The notes under the pieces: generated by a model
The model's input: the letters and a program-made list of their open reading frames with translations, nothing else
Database searches by the model: none
Told to the model about the DNA's origin: nothing
Assembly (NCBI GenBank): GCA_020720345.1
Contig: DYOT01000058.1
Coordinates: 1 to 7,655 of the forward strand
Length of the DNA: 7,655 bases
From: Candidatus Caenarcanum sp.
Lineage (GTDB): Bacteria > Cyanobacteriota > Vampirovibrionia > Gastranaerophilales > UBA9971
Direction of reading: 5' to 3'
Shown here: positions 1 to 6,440 of the stretch, piece by piece
Layout: every line of letters begins with the position of its first letter
Numbering within the stretch: position 1 is the first letter of the stretch
Made by a program: the position numbers and the translations under genes

Positions 1-380
1 TCGACCTTGTTGACATTGTGCTCCTAAATAACCTTCATGATGCTGAATGGCTGCTTGACTTGACTTCACCGGATAAAATTATCAAATATTTCTGGGATAA
101 GGGGATTTCTACAGTCGCGGTAAAAATGGGCAAACAAGGATGTGCAGTGGGCTATAACGGGGAAATTAATATAATTCCCGCAAAAGAAGTCAATGTTATT
201 GATTCTACCGGGGCGGGCGACGCTTTTAACGGTGGATTTTTACATGGCATAGCCTGCGGTTATACTCCTTTTGAATCAGCAAGGCTTGCGTCAATAGTTG
301 CCTCTGAACAATTAAAAGGTCTTGGTGCTATAAAATCCCTTCCTTACAGAGATTCTGTATACGCAGAATTCAGAAGCTAA
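1..380 (+). CDS. PfkB/ribokinase-family sugar kinase, C-terminal part (5' truncated by window edge)
   Basis: This is the C-terminal end of an ATP-dependent carbohydrate kinase of the PfkB fold. The reading frame is open from base 3 to the TAA at 378-380, so the gene starts outside the window; the GTG at 18 is only an internal Val codon. The visible 125 or so residues begin with the family's 'DIVLLNNLHDAEWLL' stretch (PfkB kinases usually have an N-x-x-E-A segment here). They then run through a 'VAVKMGKQGCAVG' strand to the signature 'DSTGAGDAFNGGF', which holds the GAGD anion hole and the catalytic Asp. About 300 residues is usual for the family, so more than half is missing. The substrate (ribose, fructose, KDG, a nucleoside) cannot be told from this part. 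The stop overlaps the stop of the convergent epimerase gene by four bases. Family assignment is firm, specificity open. Confidence 0.92.
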   Translation, partial: DLVDIVLLNNLHDAEWLLDLTSPDKIIKYFWDKGISTVAVKMGKQGCAVGYNGEINIIPAKEVNVIDSTGAGDAFNGGFLHGIACGYTPFESARLASIVASEQLKGLGAIKSLPYRDSVYAEFRS

Positions 381-1510
381 TTTTTATTTTTAATTAAAAA
401 ATCTCTATTCTCCTTGATAGCCTGAATTATTCTAGGTGCAGCAAGTCCATCGCCGTAAGGATTTGTCGCAGAAGCCATTTGGTCATATTTTTCTTTTGAA
501 TCCAGAATTTCCTGAACAGAATTGACTATTTTATCCGTATTAGAGCCCACAAGCTTAACAGTTCCGAATTCAACCGCTTCCGGTCGCTCTGTCTCCTCTC
601 TCAGTACAAAAACAGGCTTGCCTAAAGAAGGCGCTTCCTCCTGAATTCCACCTGAATCAGTGAGAATGATATAAGACTGCTTTATAAGATTCGCAAAAGG
701 AGCATAATCAAGCGGTTCAATTAATTTAATCCTGTCAATATTATCCAGCATTCCAAAAACGGTCTTTCTTACGTTGGGATTTAGGTGCACAGGATAAATT
801 ACCTGAATATCAGGGTTCTTTTCCACAAGAATTTTTATAGCACTGCAAATATTTTCCAGAGGCGCACCAAAATTTTCCCGTCTATGTGAAGTTAACAAGA
901 TAGTTTTAAGGTTTTTATCAAGGTTTAAGTCTGCTAAATCAGATTTATTATTGTTTACTGTATATAAAAGTGCATCAATAACTGTATTTCCGGTTAAATA
1001 TATCCTGTTTTCAGGTATGTTTTCTCTTAGCAGGTTTTCAACAGATTGTTGTGTTGGAGGAAAATACAAAGAAGCCACTGAATCAGCGACAACCCTGTTA
1101 ATTTCTTCAGGAAAAGGATAATATTTGTTAAAAGTCCTCAATCCTGCTTCCACATGCCCTATGGGGATTTTTGCGTAGAAGGCTGACAGGCTTGTTGCCA
1201 GTGTTGTTGTAGTGTCTCCGTGTACAAGCACAATATGAGGCTGTGTTTTTTCAAAGACTTCTTTCATTTGGAGCAGGACGTCTGAAGTTAAAGTCCATAA
1301 ATCTTGATTATGTTTCATTATATTCAGGTCAAAATCGGGTTTTATGTTGAAAAGATTGAGAACCTGATCGAGCATTTCCCTGTGTTGCGCTGTAATACAG
1401 ACGATGCTTTCAAAATCATCTTTATTTTTTTCCAGCTCCATAACAACCGGAGCCATTTTTATAGCTTCAGGTCTTGTGCCGAATACGCTTAATACTCTTA
1501 TTTTTTCCAA
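377..1510 (-). CDS. wecB: UDP-N-acetylglucosamine 2-epimerase (non-hydrolysing)
   Basis: This cytoplasmic enzyme interconverts UDP-GlcNAc and UDP-ManNAc and so supplies ManNAc or ManNAcA for surface polysaccharides such as enterobacterial common antigen, teichoic acid linkage units or capsule. The 377-residue product matches the usual family length of about 375. Visible motifs in order are GTRPEAIK (11-18), HGDT (97-100, Asp99), EAGLRT (121-126, Glu121), PFPEEINR (132-139, Glu135/Glu136), SHRRENFG (208-215, His209) and TDSGGIQEE (284-292). These cover the Asp, two Glu and His known to be needed for catalysis in the family. The start is TTG at 1508-1510. The first in-frame ATG would be Met19 and would delete GTRPEAIK, and AGGAG sits eight bases before the TTG. 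No glycosyltransferase or ManNAc dehydrogenase gene lies next to it, so the polymer served is unknown. mnaA is an equivalent name. Confidence 0.96.
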   Translation of the reverse strand: MEKIRVLSVFGTRPEAIKMAPVVMELEKNKDDFESIVCITAQHREMLDQVLNLFNIKPDFDLNIMKHNQDLWTLTSDVLLQMKEVFEKTQPHIVLVHGDTTTTLATSLSAFYAKIPIGHVEAGLRTFNKYYPFPEEINRVVADSVASLYFPPTQQSVENLLRENIPENRIYLTGNTVIDALLYTVNNNKSDLADLNLDKNLKTILLTSHRRENFGAPLENICSAIKILVEKNPDIQVIYPVHLNPNVRKTVFGMLDNIDRIKLIEPLDYAPFANLIKQSYIILTDSGGIQEEAPSLGKPVFVLREETERPEAVEFGTVKLVGSNTDKIVNSVQEILDSKEKYDQMASATNPYGDGLAAPRIIQAIKENRDFLIKNKN

Positions 1511-1518
1511 AGTTTTTT

Positions 1519-1523
1519 CTCCT
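1519..1523 (-). promoter_or_regulatory. Ribosome binding site that fixes the TTG start of wecB
   Basis: On the minus strand AGGAG occupies these five bases, with eight bases between it and TTG at 1510-1508. This spacing and the full GTRPEAIK motif just downstream favour TTG over any internal ATG. Confidence 0.75.
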
Positions 1524-1535
1524 AATCTGATTTTG

Positions 1536-1544
1536 AGTATATCA
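1536..1544 (-). promoter_or_regulatory. Possible extended -10 promoter element for wecB
   Basis: The minus strand reads TGATATACT, a TGn-type extended -10 with TATACT matching five of six consensus bases. Transcription would start about 7 bases downstream and leave a short leader containing the AGGAG. No convincing -35 hexamer is seen 16-18 bases upstream. The region is AT-rich, so chance matches are likely. Confidence 0.33.
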
Positions 1545-1620
1545 TAGACAATGAGGTTAAAAACATAATAGTAATCAATTGTAAGATAAAAATACTTGTC
1601 TATAAATGACGTTCACTATC

Positions 1621-1684
1621 AGACAGATCCTTCGCTTCGCTCAGGATGACAAGAGGGCTCAGGATGACATTATGATTCTGTCAT
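1621..1684. repeat. Small palindromic repeat element, MITE-like, in the gap before wecB
   Basis: The ends form an imperfect inverted repeat: GACAGATC at 1622-1629 against GATTCTGTC at 1674-1682, whose complement is GACAGAATC. Inside, GCTCAGGATGACA occurs twice as a direct repeat (1639-1651 and 1657-1669, period 18). Two small hairpins are possible: ATCCT/AGGAT (1627-1631 with 1643-1647) and ATGACA/TGTCAT (1664-1669 with 1679-1684). From memory, 'CTTCGCTTCGCTCAGGATGAC' style sequences are common dispersed intergenic repeats in many bacterial genomes; I could not verify copy number here. It lies between two minus-strand genes and could act as a weak 3' hairpin for the upstream one, but no T-run follows on that strand. 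Confidence 0.6.
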
Positions 1685-1693
1685 TTTTATTTA

Positions 1694-2923
1694 TTAAATT
1701 TCCTGCAAAATGCCTTTAAGAACCAGCTTAACATGGGCATAATTCAGTCCGCCCTGCATATAAGCTACAAAAGGTTCTCTTAAAGGACCGTCTGCGGAAA
1801 GTTCTATTGTCGAACCTTCTATAAAAGTGCCTGCTGCCATAATTACATCGTTTTCATAGCCCGGAACTTGTGCGGGTATGGGCGTTAAGTATGAACTTAC
1901 AGGGCTGTATGACTGAACTGTTTTGCAGAATTTAATTAATTTTCCCCTGTCGTTAAATTGTATCGCCTGAATTATATCCGAGCGAATTTCGTCAGGGAGT
2001 GGATCTGTAACATAACCCAAATCGTGAAAAACCTGAGAAACAAGAACAGCGCCTTTAAGGGCTTCATGAACAATGCCCGGGGACATGAAAAATCCCTGCA
2101 AAATAAGCCTTGACTGATTAAGCATTGCACCGCCATGTCTTCCTATTCCGGGAGCAGTTAAACGCATTGCAGCAAGGTCAACCAGGTCTTTTTTACCTGC
2201 AATATAACCGCCTGTTTCCACTATCCCACCGCCGGGGTTTTTAATCAGTGAGCCTGCTGTTAAATCAGCGCCGATATCTGTTGGTTCCATTGTTTCTGTA
2301 AATTCACCGTAGCAATTATCAACAAAACAGATACATTCAGGGTTTTTCTTTTTGATGATTTGAATTATATCTGCCATTGTTTCCATATCAATGACTTTTC
2401 TCATACTATAGCCGCGTGAGCGTTGTATTAAAACCATTGTTGTCGCTTCGTCAACAGTTTCTTCAAGCTTTTCAAGATCTACTTCTATTCCGTCCTTGAG
2501 AGGGATTTCATCGTAACTAACACCTTGTCCTTTTAATGAAGCTTTTACGTTTCCTCTTAAGCCTATAACTTCTTCCAGCGTATCGTAAGGTCTTCCTGCC
2601 ACGGAAATTAATTTGTCTCCATTGCTTAAATTACCGAAGAGTGCGCATGCAATTGCATGTGTTCCAGACACAAAATGATTTCTTACTATTGCTGATTCGC
2701 AGTTGAAAACATGCGCATAAACCTTGTCTATAGCTTCTCTGCCTAAATCATCATGCCCGTATCCGCTGACTGTGGCAAAATGTTCTTCCCCAATTTTATT
2801 ATCAATAAATGCTTTTAATACTTTTTCCTGATTTAAATCCCGTATTAATTCAAATTCCTGAAAGATATCCGCTAATTTCTTTTCAGCTTTGTTAATTATT
2901 ATGTTTTTGTCAAGATTATGCAT
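1694..2923 (-). CDS. Methionine gamma-lyase family / 'aluminium resistance' PLP-dependent protein
   Basis: This is a fold-type I PLP enzyme of the Met_gamma_lyase/YnbB family, found mainly in Firmicutes and cyanobacteria. The physiological reaction is not established; the old 'aluminium resistance' label comes from a single early report. The 409-residue product has the expected length. Family landmarks are SGYGHDD (53-59), a FVSGTHAI segment (84-91, phosphate-cup region), AGRPYDTLEEVIG (109-121), VDNCYGEF (201-208, Asp202 positioned to hold the pyridine nitrogen) and TAGSLIKNPGGG (222-233, where Lys228 is the likely Schiff-base lysine). ATG at 2921-2923 follows AAGGAG by six bases, so the start is well supported. 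It is divergent from msrA across an AT-rich gap of 113 bases; no promoter there is clear enough to list. The next minus-strand gene, wecB, is 183 bases downstream and probably transcribed separately. Confidence 0.93.
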   Translation of the reverse strand: MHNLDKNIIINKAEKKLADIFQEFELIRDLNQEKVLKAFIDNKIGEEHFATVSGYGHDDLGREAIDKVYAHVFNCESAIVRNHFVSGTHAIACALFGNLSNGDKLISVAGRPYDTLEEVIGLRGNVKASLKGQGVSYDEIPLKDGIEVDLEKLEETVDEATTMVLIQRSRGYSMRKVIDMETMADIIQIIKKKNPECICFVDNCYGEFTETMEPTDIGADLTAGSLIKNPGGGIVETGGYIAGKKDLVDLAAMRLTAPGIGRHGGAMLNQSRLILQGFFMSPGIVHEALKGAVLVSQVFHDLGYVTDPLPDEIRSDIIQAIQFNDRGKLIKFCKTVQSYSPVSSYLTPIPAQVPGYENDVIMAAGTFIEGSTIELSADGPLREPFVAYMQGGLNYAHVKLVLKGILQEI

Positions 2924-3036
2924 TTATTACTCCTTATTACTCTTTATTTTTAACTATTTAAAATATAAAATTAAACTGAGATTTGCTAATTTTATCAGGT
3001 ATTTATAAAAACAGAAAGAATAGAAAGAGTAGGAAA

Positions 3037-3501
3037 ATGGAAAAAGCAACTTTTGCGGCAGGATGTTTTTGGGGAGTGGAAGCCAAATTTCGCAAGCTGG
3101 GCGGTGTTGTTTCAACACAAGTCGGTTATACCGGAGGGCATAAGGAAAACCCCACTTATGAAGAAGTATGCTCTGATTTAACCAATCATGCGGAAGCCGT
3201 TGAAATAACTTATAATCCTGAAAAAATATCTTATAAAGAACTTCTTAATGTTTTTTGGAGTATTCATAACCCCACTACTCTAAACAGACAGGGATTTGAC
3301 GTAGGCAGCCAGTACAGGTCAGCTATTTTTTATCATAATGAAAATCAGCAAAAACTAGCGATAGAGTCCAAAAAAGAACTTGAAAAATCAGGTAAATTTG
3401 ATAAACCTATATTTACAGAAATAACTCCTGCTTCCCACTTCTGGTCAGCTGAAGAATATCATCAGCAGTATTATGAAAAAACAGGACGTTCAGGCTGTTA
3501 A
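3037..3501 (+). CDS. msrA: Peptide-methionine (S)-S-oxide reductase MsrA
   Basis: MsrA reduces the S-epimer of methionine sulfoxide in proteins or as free amino acid, using a catalytic cysteine recycled by thioredoxin. The motif AAGCFWG puts the catalytic Cys at residue 10. GYTGG (30-34), HAEAVEI (51-57, with the conserved acidic residue) and VGSQYRSAIF (89-98) complete the active site. The frame is open back to a TTG at 2983, but that 18-residue basic extension has no family counterpart. I choose ATG 3037, giving 154 residues, typical for short bacterial MsrA. AAAGAG lies seven bases upstream as a weak ribosome binding site. Cys45 and a C-terminal Cys154 (the last residue, after GRSG) are candidate resolving cysteines. 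The family-typical 'CSGxTGHAEA' appears as CSDLTNHAEA, a mild variation. No msrB is adjacent. Its stop overlaps that of the convergent radical SAM gene by four bases. Confidence 0.96.
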   Translation: MEKATFAAGCFWGVEAKFRKLGGVVSTQVGYTGGHKENPTYEEVCSDLTNHAEAVEITYNPEKISYKELLNVFWSIHNPTTLNRQGFDVGSQYRSAIFYHNENQQKLAIESKKELEKSGKFDKPIFTEITPASHFWSAEEYHQQYYEKTGRSGC

Positions 3502-4961
3502 TTAAATACTTTACTAAAATGAATATATAAAATTGATTGATCTAAAGCTGTAGGAAACAGTTTTGGATATGTAAACAAAGTTTTCACAATAAATTTTCCA
3601 AAATCAAACCGCCCTTTATTTAAATGCTTAAGAATAATAATAATTTTAATAAACGAAGGTATTATTCTTTTATGCACCGGAATTTTTCTGGTAGGCACAT
3701 AATATTTTAAGAAATTGCTTACCCTTTCAAAATAAAATTTTGGAGAATATGCTTTTTTAACAAGTTTATTGTATCCGTCAATTAACATTTCTTTATCCAT
3801 TTTAGGAATAAAATTGGTTGTTGAATCCTGACAGACACCGGAAGATGTAACAAGCAATCTTCCTTCAGCTTCCAGTCTTTTATAGAGTTTTGTTCCGGGA
3901 AGCGCCTGTAATATTTCAATCATTGCTTTTACAACACCGGCTTCCTGAATAAAATTAAGCTGGCGCTCAAATATAGTTTCATCATCACTGTCAAAACCTA
4001 CTATGAAACCGCCTGTAACTTCCATTCCATATTTATAAAATTTTCTGATAGAGGCTATTATGTCCCGGTTCTGGTTTTGTATTTTGTTGCATTCCTGTAA
4101 ACTCTCTGTCGAAGGAGTTTCTATACCTACAAAAACCATAAAAAAGCCTGCCTGTCTCATCAACTCAAGCAATTCATCATCATCAGAAGCATTTATAGAA
4201 ATTTCCGTATAGAATAACGGTTTAAAATCAACTTGTTTTCTCCAGTCAATTATTGTTCTTAGTAATTCTTTTGTTTTGTTTTTATTTCCAAGAAAATTAT
4301 CGTCTACAAAAAAAATACTATGCCTCCAGCCTATTTCATGTAATTTTGAAAGCTCGGTTATTATTTGCTCAGGGCTTTTAGATCTTGGTATTCTGCCGTT
4401 AAGATTTACGATGTCGCAAAAATCACAGTCAAAAGGACAGCCTCTGGAAAATTGAACGGGCATCATATAATAATCTTTAGTGTCAATTAAGCTATAATCC
4501 GGCGGAGGTGTAAGGCTGAGTTCAGGTTTTATCTCCGATGTATAGATTCTTTTAAGTTCTCCTTTTTTAAGGTCTTCTAAAAACATTGGTATAGTTATTT
4601 CGCCTTCATTAAGGATAAAGTGATCAACATCATCAAATTGCTCAAATAGCGAAGTAAATAATGGACCGCCTGCAATAGTTTTCACACCGAGTTTTTTGCA
4701 TCTTTTTATAACATCCAGAGAAGAATCTTTCTGAACAATCATTCCACTTATTAATACAAAATCTGCCCATAAGATATCGCTATCAGTCAATTCAGTTATA
4801 TTTAAGTCAATTAATTTTTTTTCAAATTCAGCAGGTAAAAGAGCTGATACTGTCATTAATCCCAGAGGGGGCAATGAAGCTTTTTTACCAAGAATTTTTA
4901 TTACATGTTTTATGCTCCAGAAAGAATCAGGGCATTCAGGATAAACCATTAAAATTTTCAT
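3498..4961 (-). CDS. B12-binding-domain radical SAM protein, DUF4070 type
   Basis: This is predicted to be a cobalamin-dependent radical SAM enzyme. Residues 1 to about 130 look like a B12-binding Rossmann domain (KILMVYPECPD at the start, IAGGPLFTS near 96-104), although the classical DxHxxG cobalamin motif is not evident. The radical SAM core follows SRGCPFDCDFC, with cluster cysteines 175, 179 and 182 (CxxxCxxC). Further core motifs are FFVDDNFLGN (217-226), GIETP (279-283) and GGFIVGFDSDDE (317-328). From about residue 350 (LPGTKLY, then TTNFIPKM) the sequence resembles the DUF4070 extension seen in hopanoid methylases HpnP/HpnR and many uncharacterised relatives. The last 60 residues are basic and hydrophobic. 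An in-frame TTG at 4967 would add two residues, but the AGG that could serve as ribosome binding site is eight bases from ATG 4961 and only two from the TTG. Methyl transfer to a lipid-like substrate is possible; the substrate is unknown. Confidence 0.88.
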   Translation of the reverse strand: MKILMVYPECPDSFWSIKHVIKILGKKASLPPLGLMTVSALLPAEFEKKLIDLNITELTDSDILWADFVLISGMIVQKDSSLDVIKRCKKLGVKTIAGGPLFTSLFEQFDDVDHFILNEGEITIPMFLEDLKKGELKRIYTSEIKPELSLTPPPDYSLIDTKDYYMMPVQFSRGCPFDCDFCDIVNLNGRIPRSKSPEQIITELSKLHEIGWRHSIFFVDDNFLGNKNKTKELLRTIIDWRKQVDFKPLFYTEISINASDDDELLELMRQAGFFMVFVGIETPSTESLQECNKIQNQNRDIIASIRKFYKYGMEVTGGFIVGFDSDDETIFERQLNFIQEAGVVKAMIEILQALPGTKLYKRLEAEGRLLVTSSGVCQDSTTNFIPKMDKEMLIDGYNKLVKKAYSPKFYFERVSNFLKYYVPTRKIPVHKRIIPSFIKIIIILKHLNKGRFDFGKFIVKTLFTYPKLFPTALDQSILYIHFSKVFN

Positions 4962-4976
4962 ATTCAAAACCTAGTA

Positions 4977-5205
4977 TATATTAAGTATTCGTTTCATTTC
5001 AGCTGTTGATTAAATCATATCTGAAAAACAGACTAAAAGATAGAAAATTTTGGTATTTGATACTTTTATAATTTCACCAAAGGTCAGTAAAAATTGCATT
5101 TGTAATTAAACCATTTTGTTTATTTATAGTAAGTACACGTTTCAATTCGGATTTATATTTTCGGGAAGCATTCGCTTCTTTATAAGTACTCGACTCATGA
5201 ATCGG
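4977..5205. repeat. Imperfect direct repeats upstream of the radical SAM gene
   Basis: Two 26-bp segments, 4977-5002 and 5125-5150, match at 21 of 26 positions by my hand alignment. Both follow the pattern TATA-x-TAAGTA-xx-CGTTTCA-x-TTC. A third, weaker relative lies at 5181-5205 (TATAAGTAC, then CG, TCA and ATCGG). The first copy sits directly ahead of the ribosome binding site of the radical SAM gene. They could be regulator sites or remnants of a duplicated segment; the AT-rich background lowers certainty. Confidence 0.45.
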
Positions 5206-5238
5206 TTAAATTACCAAGCGGCGACTGCCGCCCGAAAA
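5158..5238 (-). other. Branched inverted-repeat segment, possible structured RNA or terminator, between the ABC ATPase and radical SAM genes
   Basis: The outer arms TTTTCGG (5158-5164) and CCGAAAA (5232-5238) are perfectly complementary. Immediately inside them lie two perfect 5-bp hairpins: GAAGC-attc-GCTTC (5165-5178) and GCGGC-gact-GCCGC (5218-5231). A near-palindrome, CGACTCATGAATCG (5191-5204), sits between, so the whole folds as a multi-branch junction with no unpaired bases at the outer joints. The minus strand is the likely transcribed one: the segment begins 11 bases after the ATPase stop and ends about 200 bases before the radical SAM start. On that strand the GC-rich hairpin can extend through G-U pairs to eight base pairs and may terminate the ATPase transcript, though only a poor T-run follows. 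It matches no riboswitch class I can recall, and the loops do not fit a tRNA. Confidence 0.45.
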
Positions 5239-5248
5239 CAAATTTAAG

Positions 5249-6328
5249 TTAGGTATTAAATCGTTTTCCTGTTTCAATATCAAAAATCAGAATCCTTGAA
5301 ACATCTATAGAAAGACAAATTTCATTTCCTGCATAAACTTCAGCATCAGCAGATAATTTTGCGACAGTCTTTTTATTTTCCAGATAAAAATGTACAAGTT
5401 TTTCGCTGCCCAGCATTTCAACAAGCTCTGGAACAACTTTAAATCCTTCAGGTGCTTGAATAAGATACTCAGGGCGTATTCCGACAATAACTTTTTTACC
5501 GGTTAAGCCGTTGTTTTCAATGATTGTATTTAGATTTTTATCAGCCGGAAGAACAGCATCTTCAAGTTTTATTGTTTTATCAGGCAGAATTTCTGTTTCA
5601 ATAAAGTTCATGGCAGGTGAACCTATAAATCCCGCCACGAAAATATTTTCAGGCATGTTATAAATATTTTCAGGAGTGTCAGACTGCTGAATTATTCCGT
5701 TATTAAGAACAACAATCCTGTCGCCCATTGTCATAGCTTCTACCTGATCGTGTGTTACGTATATAAATGTAGTTTTCAGCCTGTCATGAAGTTTTTTAAT
5801 TTCAAACCGCATCTGAACCCTTAATTTGGCATCCAGGTTTGACAGTGGTTCATCCATTAAAAACACTTGCGGCTCCCTGACTATTGCCCTGCCAAGCGCA
5901 ACTCTCTGTCTTTGTCCGCCAGAAAGCTGACGGGGCTTTCTATTGAGATATTCTGTAAGATTTAAGATTTCAGCGGCTTCTGTTACCCTCTGATCGATAA
6001 CATCTTTTTTGAATTTCCGCATTTTTAAGCCGAAAGCCATATTGTCATAGACATTCATGTGAGGATAAAGCGCGTAATTTTGAAAAACCATGGCAATATC
6101 CCTGTCTTTTGGATGAATATTATTTACAACCTTGTCTCCAATAAAAATTTCTCCGAAAGTTATTTCTTCAAGACCTGCAATCATCCTGAGTATAGTCGAT
6201 TTGCCGCAACCGGAAGGACCGACAAGCACTATAAATTCTTTGTCATTAATTTCAAGATCTATGTTTTTTACTATTTCAACTTTTTTTTCGTAGGATTTGC
6301 AGACATTTTTTAATTCGACTTTTGCCAT
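5249..6328 (-). CDS. ugpC: ABC transporter ATP-binding protein, MalK/UgpC/MsmX type
   Basis: This is the cytoplasmic ATPase subunit of a carbohydrate-uptake (CUT1-like) importer. Numbered from ATG 6328 (359 residues) it shows Walker A GPSGCGKST (37-45), Q-loop VFQNYALYPHM (Gln83), LSGGQ (135-139), Walker B VFLMDE (155-160, catalytic Glu160), D-loop SNLD (163-166) and switch His193 in YVTHDQ. GSPAMNF and VGIRPEYL mark the C-terminal TOBE/regulatory domain that MalK-like ATPases carry, and the length fits. An in-frame TTG at 6334 would add two residues; both starts have only weak upstream GGG, and MAKVELKNV is the usual family start. No permease or solute-binding gene is next to it. Known MsmX/UgpC proteins energise several unlinked importers, so this may be a shared ATPase. 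The substrate cannot be assigned; the symbol denotes the family only. Confidence 0.93.
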   Translation of the reverse strand: MAKVELKNVCKSYEKKVEIVKNIDLEINDKEFIVLVGPSGCGKSTILRMIAGLEEITFGEIFIGDKVVNNIHPKDRDIAMVFQNYALYPHMNVYDNMAFGLKMRKFKKDVIDQRVTEAAEILNLTEYLNRKPRQLSGGQRQRVALGRAIVREPQVFLMDEPLSNLDAKLRVQMRFEIKKLHDRLKTTFIYVTHDQVEAMTMGDRIVVLNNGIIQQSDTPENIYNMPENIFVAGFIGSPAMNFIETEILPDKTIKLEDAVLPADKNLNTIIENNGLTGKKVIVGIRPEYLIQAPEGFKVVPELVEMLGSEKLVHFYLENKKTVAKLSADAEVYAGNEICLSIDVSRILIFDIETGKRFNT

Positions 6329-6360
6329 AAACAATTTCTACCCAAATCATGTACTTCTTA

Positions 6361-6369
6361 ATTTTATCA
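6361..6369 (-). promoter_or_regulatory. Possible extended -10 promoter element for the ABC ATPase gene
   Basis: The minus strand reads TGATAAAAT, an extended -10 (TAAAAT matches five of six consensus bases), about 30 bases before the ATG. It lies just beyond the terminator of the preceding cassette, which makes an independent promoter plausible. A matching -35 was not found. Confidence 0.33.
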
Positions 6370-6377
6370 CAACAAAC

Positions 6378-6416
6378 ATTAAAAGAGGGTCGAGCATTGC
6401 CCGACCCTCTTTTAAT
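6378..6416 (-). terminator. Rho-independent terminator after the small unknown two-gene cassette
   Basis: A perfect 15-bp stem pairs 6378-6392 with 6402-6416 around a nine-base loop (6393-6401). The GC-rich core is GAGGGTCG/CGACCCTC. On the minus strand the stem runs into CTTTTAATGTTTG, a U-rich tail. The element begins 24 bases past the stop of the gene ending at 6441 and separates it from the ATPase gene. The symmetric A/T flanks could let it work in either direction, but no plus-strand gene reads into it. Confidence 0.88.
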
Positions 6417-6440
6417 CATATTTATTAACTTGTATCATAG

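Noticed and set aside
1304..1492. 62-codon plus-strand open frame
   Set aside because: It is antisense inside the epimerase gene, whose motifs prove the minus-strand frame; it has no ribosome binding site or recognisable product.
1664..1686. Plus-strand terminator (ATGACA/TGTCAT stem followed by a short T-run)
   Set aside because: No plus-strand gene reads into it, and the stem is better explained as part of the palindromic repeat.
2983..3036. N-terminal extension of MsrA from a TTG at 2983
   Set aside because: The 18 added residues are Lys/Arg/Asn-rich, have no counterpart in MsrA and lack a ribosome binding site; ATG 3037 gives the normal family start.
4977..5205. LexA-like or NtcA-like operators (AGTAC and GTA/TAC spacing)
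   Set aside because: The half-sites do not show the required symmetry and spacing, so naming a regulator would be guesswork.
5158..5238. tRNA gene, suggested by the 81-base length and 7-bp closing stem
   Set aside because: The arm nearest the 3' end has a four-base loop, not a seven-base T-loop, the hairpins abut the closing stem without the usual linker bases, and no anticodon arm fits.
6059..6313. 84-codon plus-strand open frame
   Set aside because: It is antisense to the Walker A and Q-loop part of the ABC ATPase gene and its translation looks like chance sequence.
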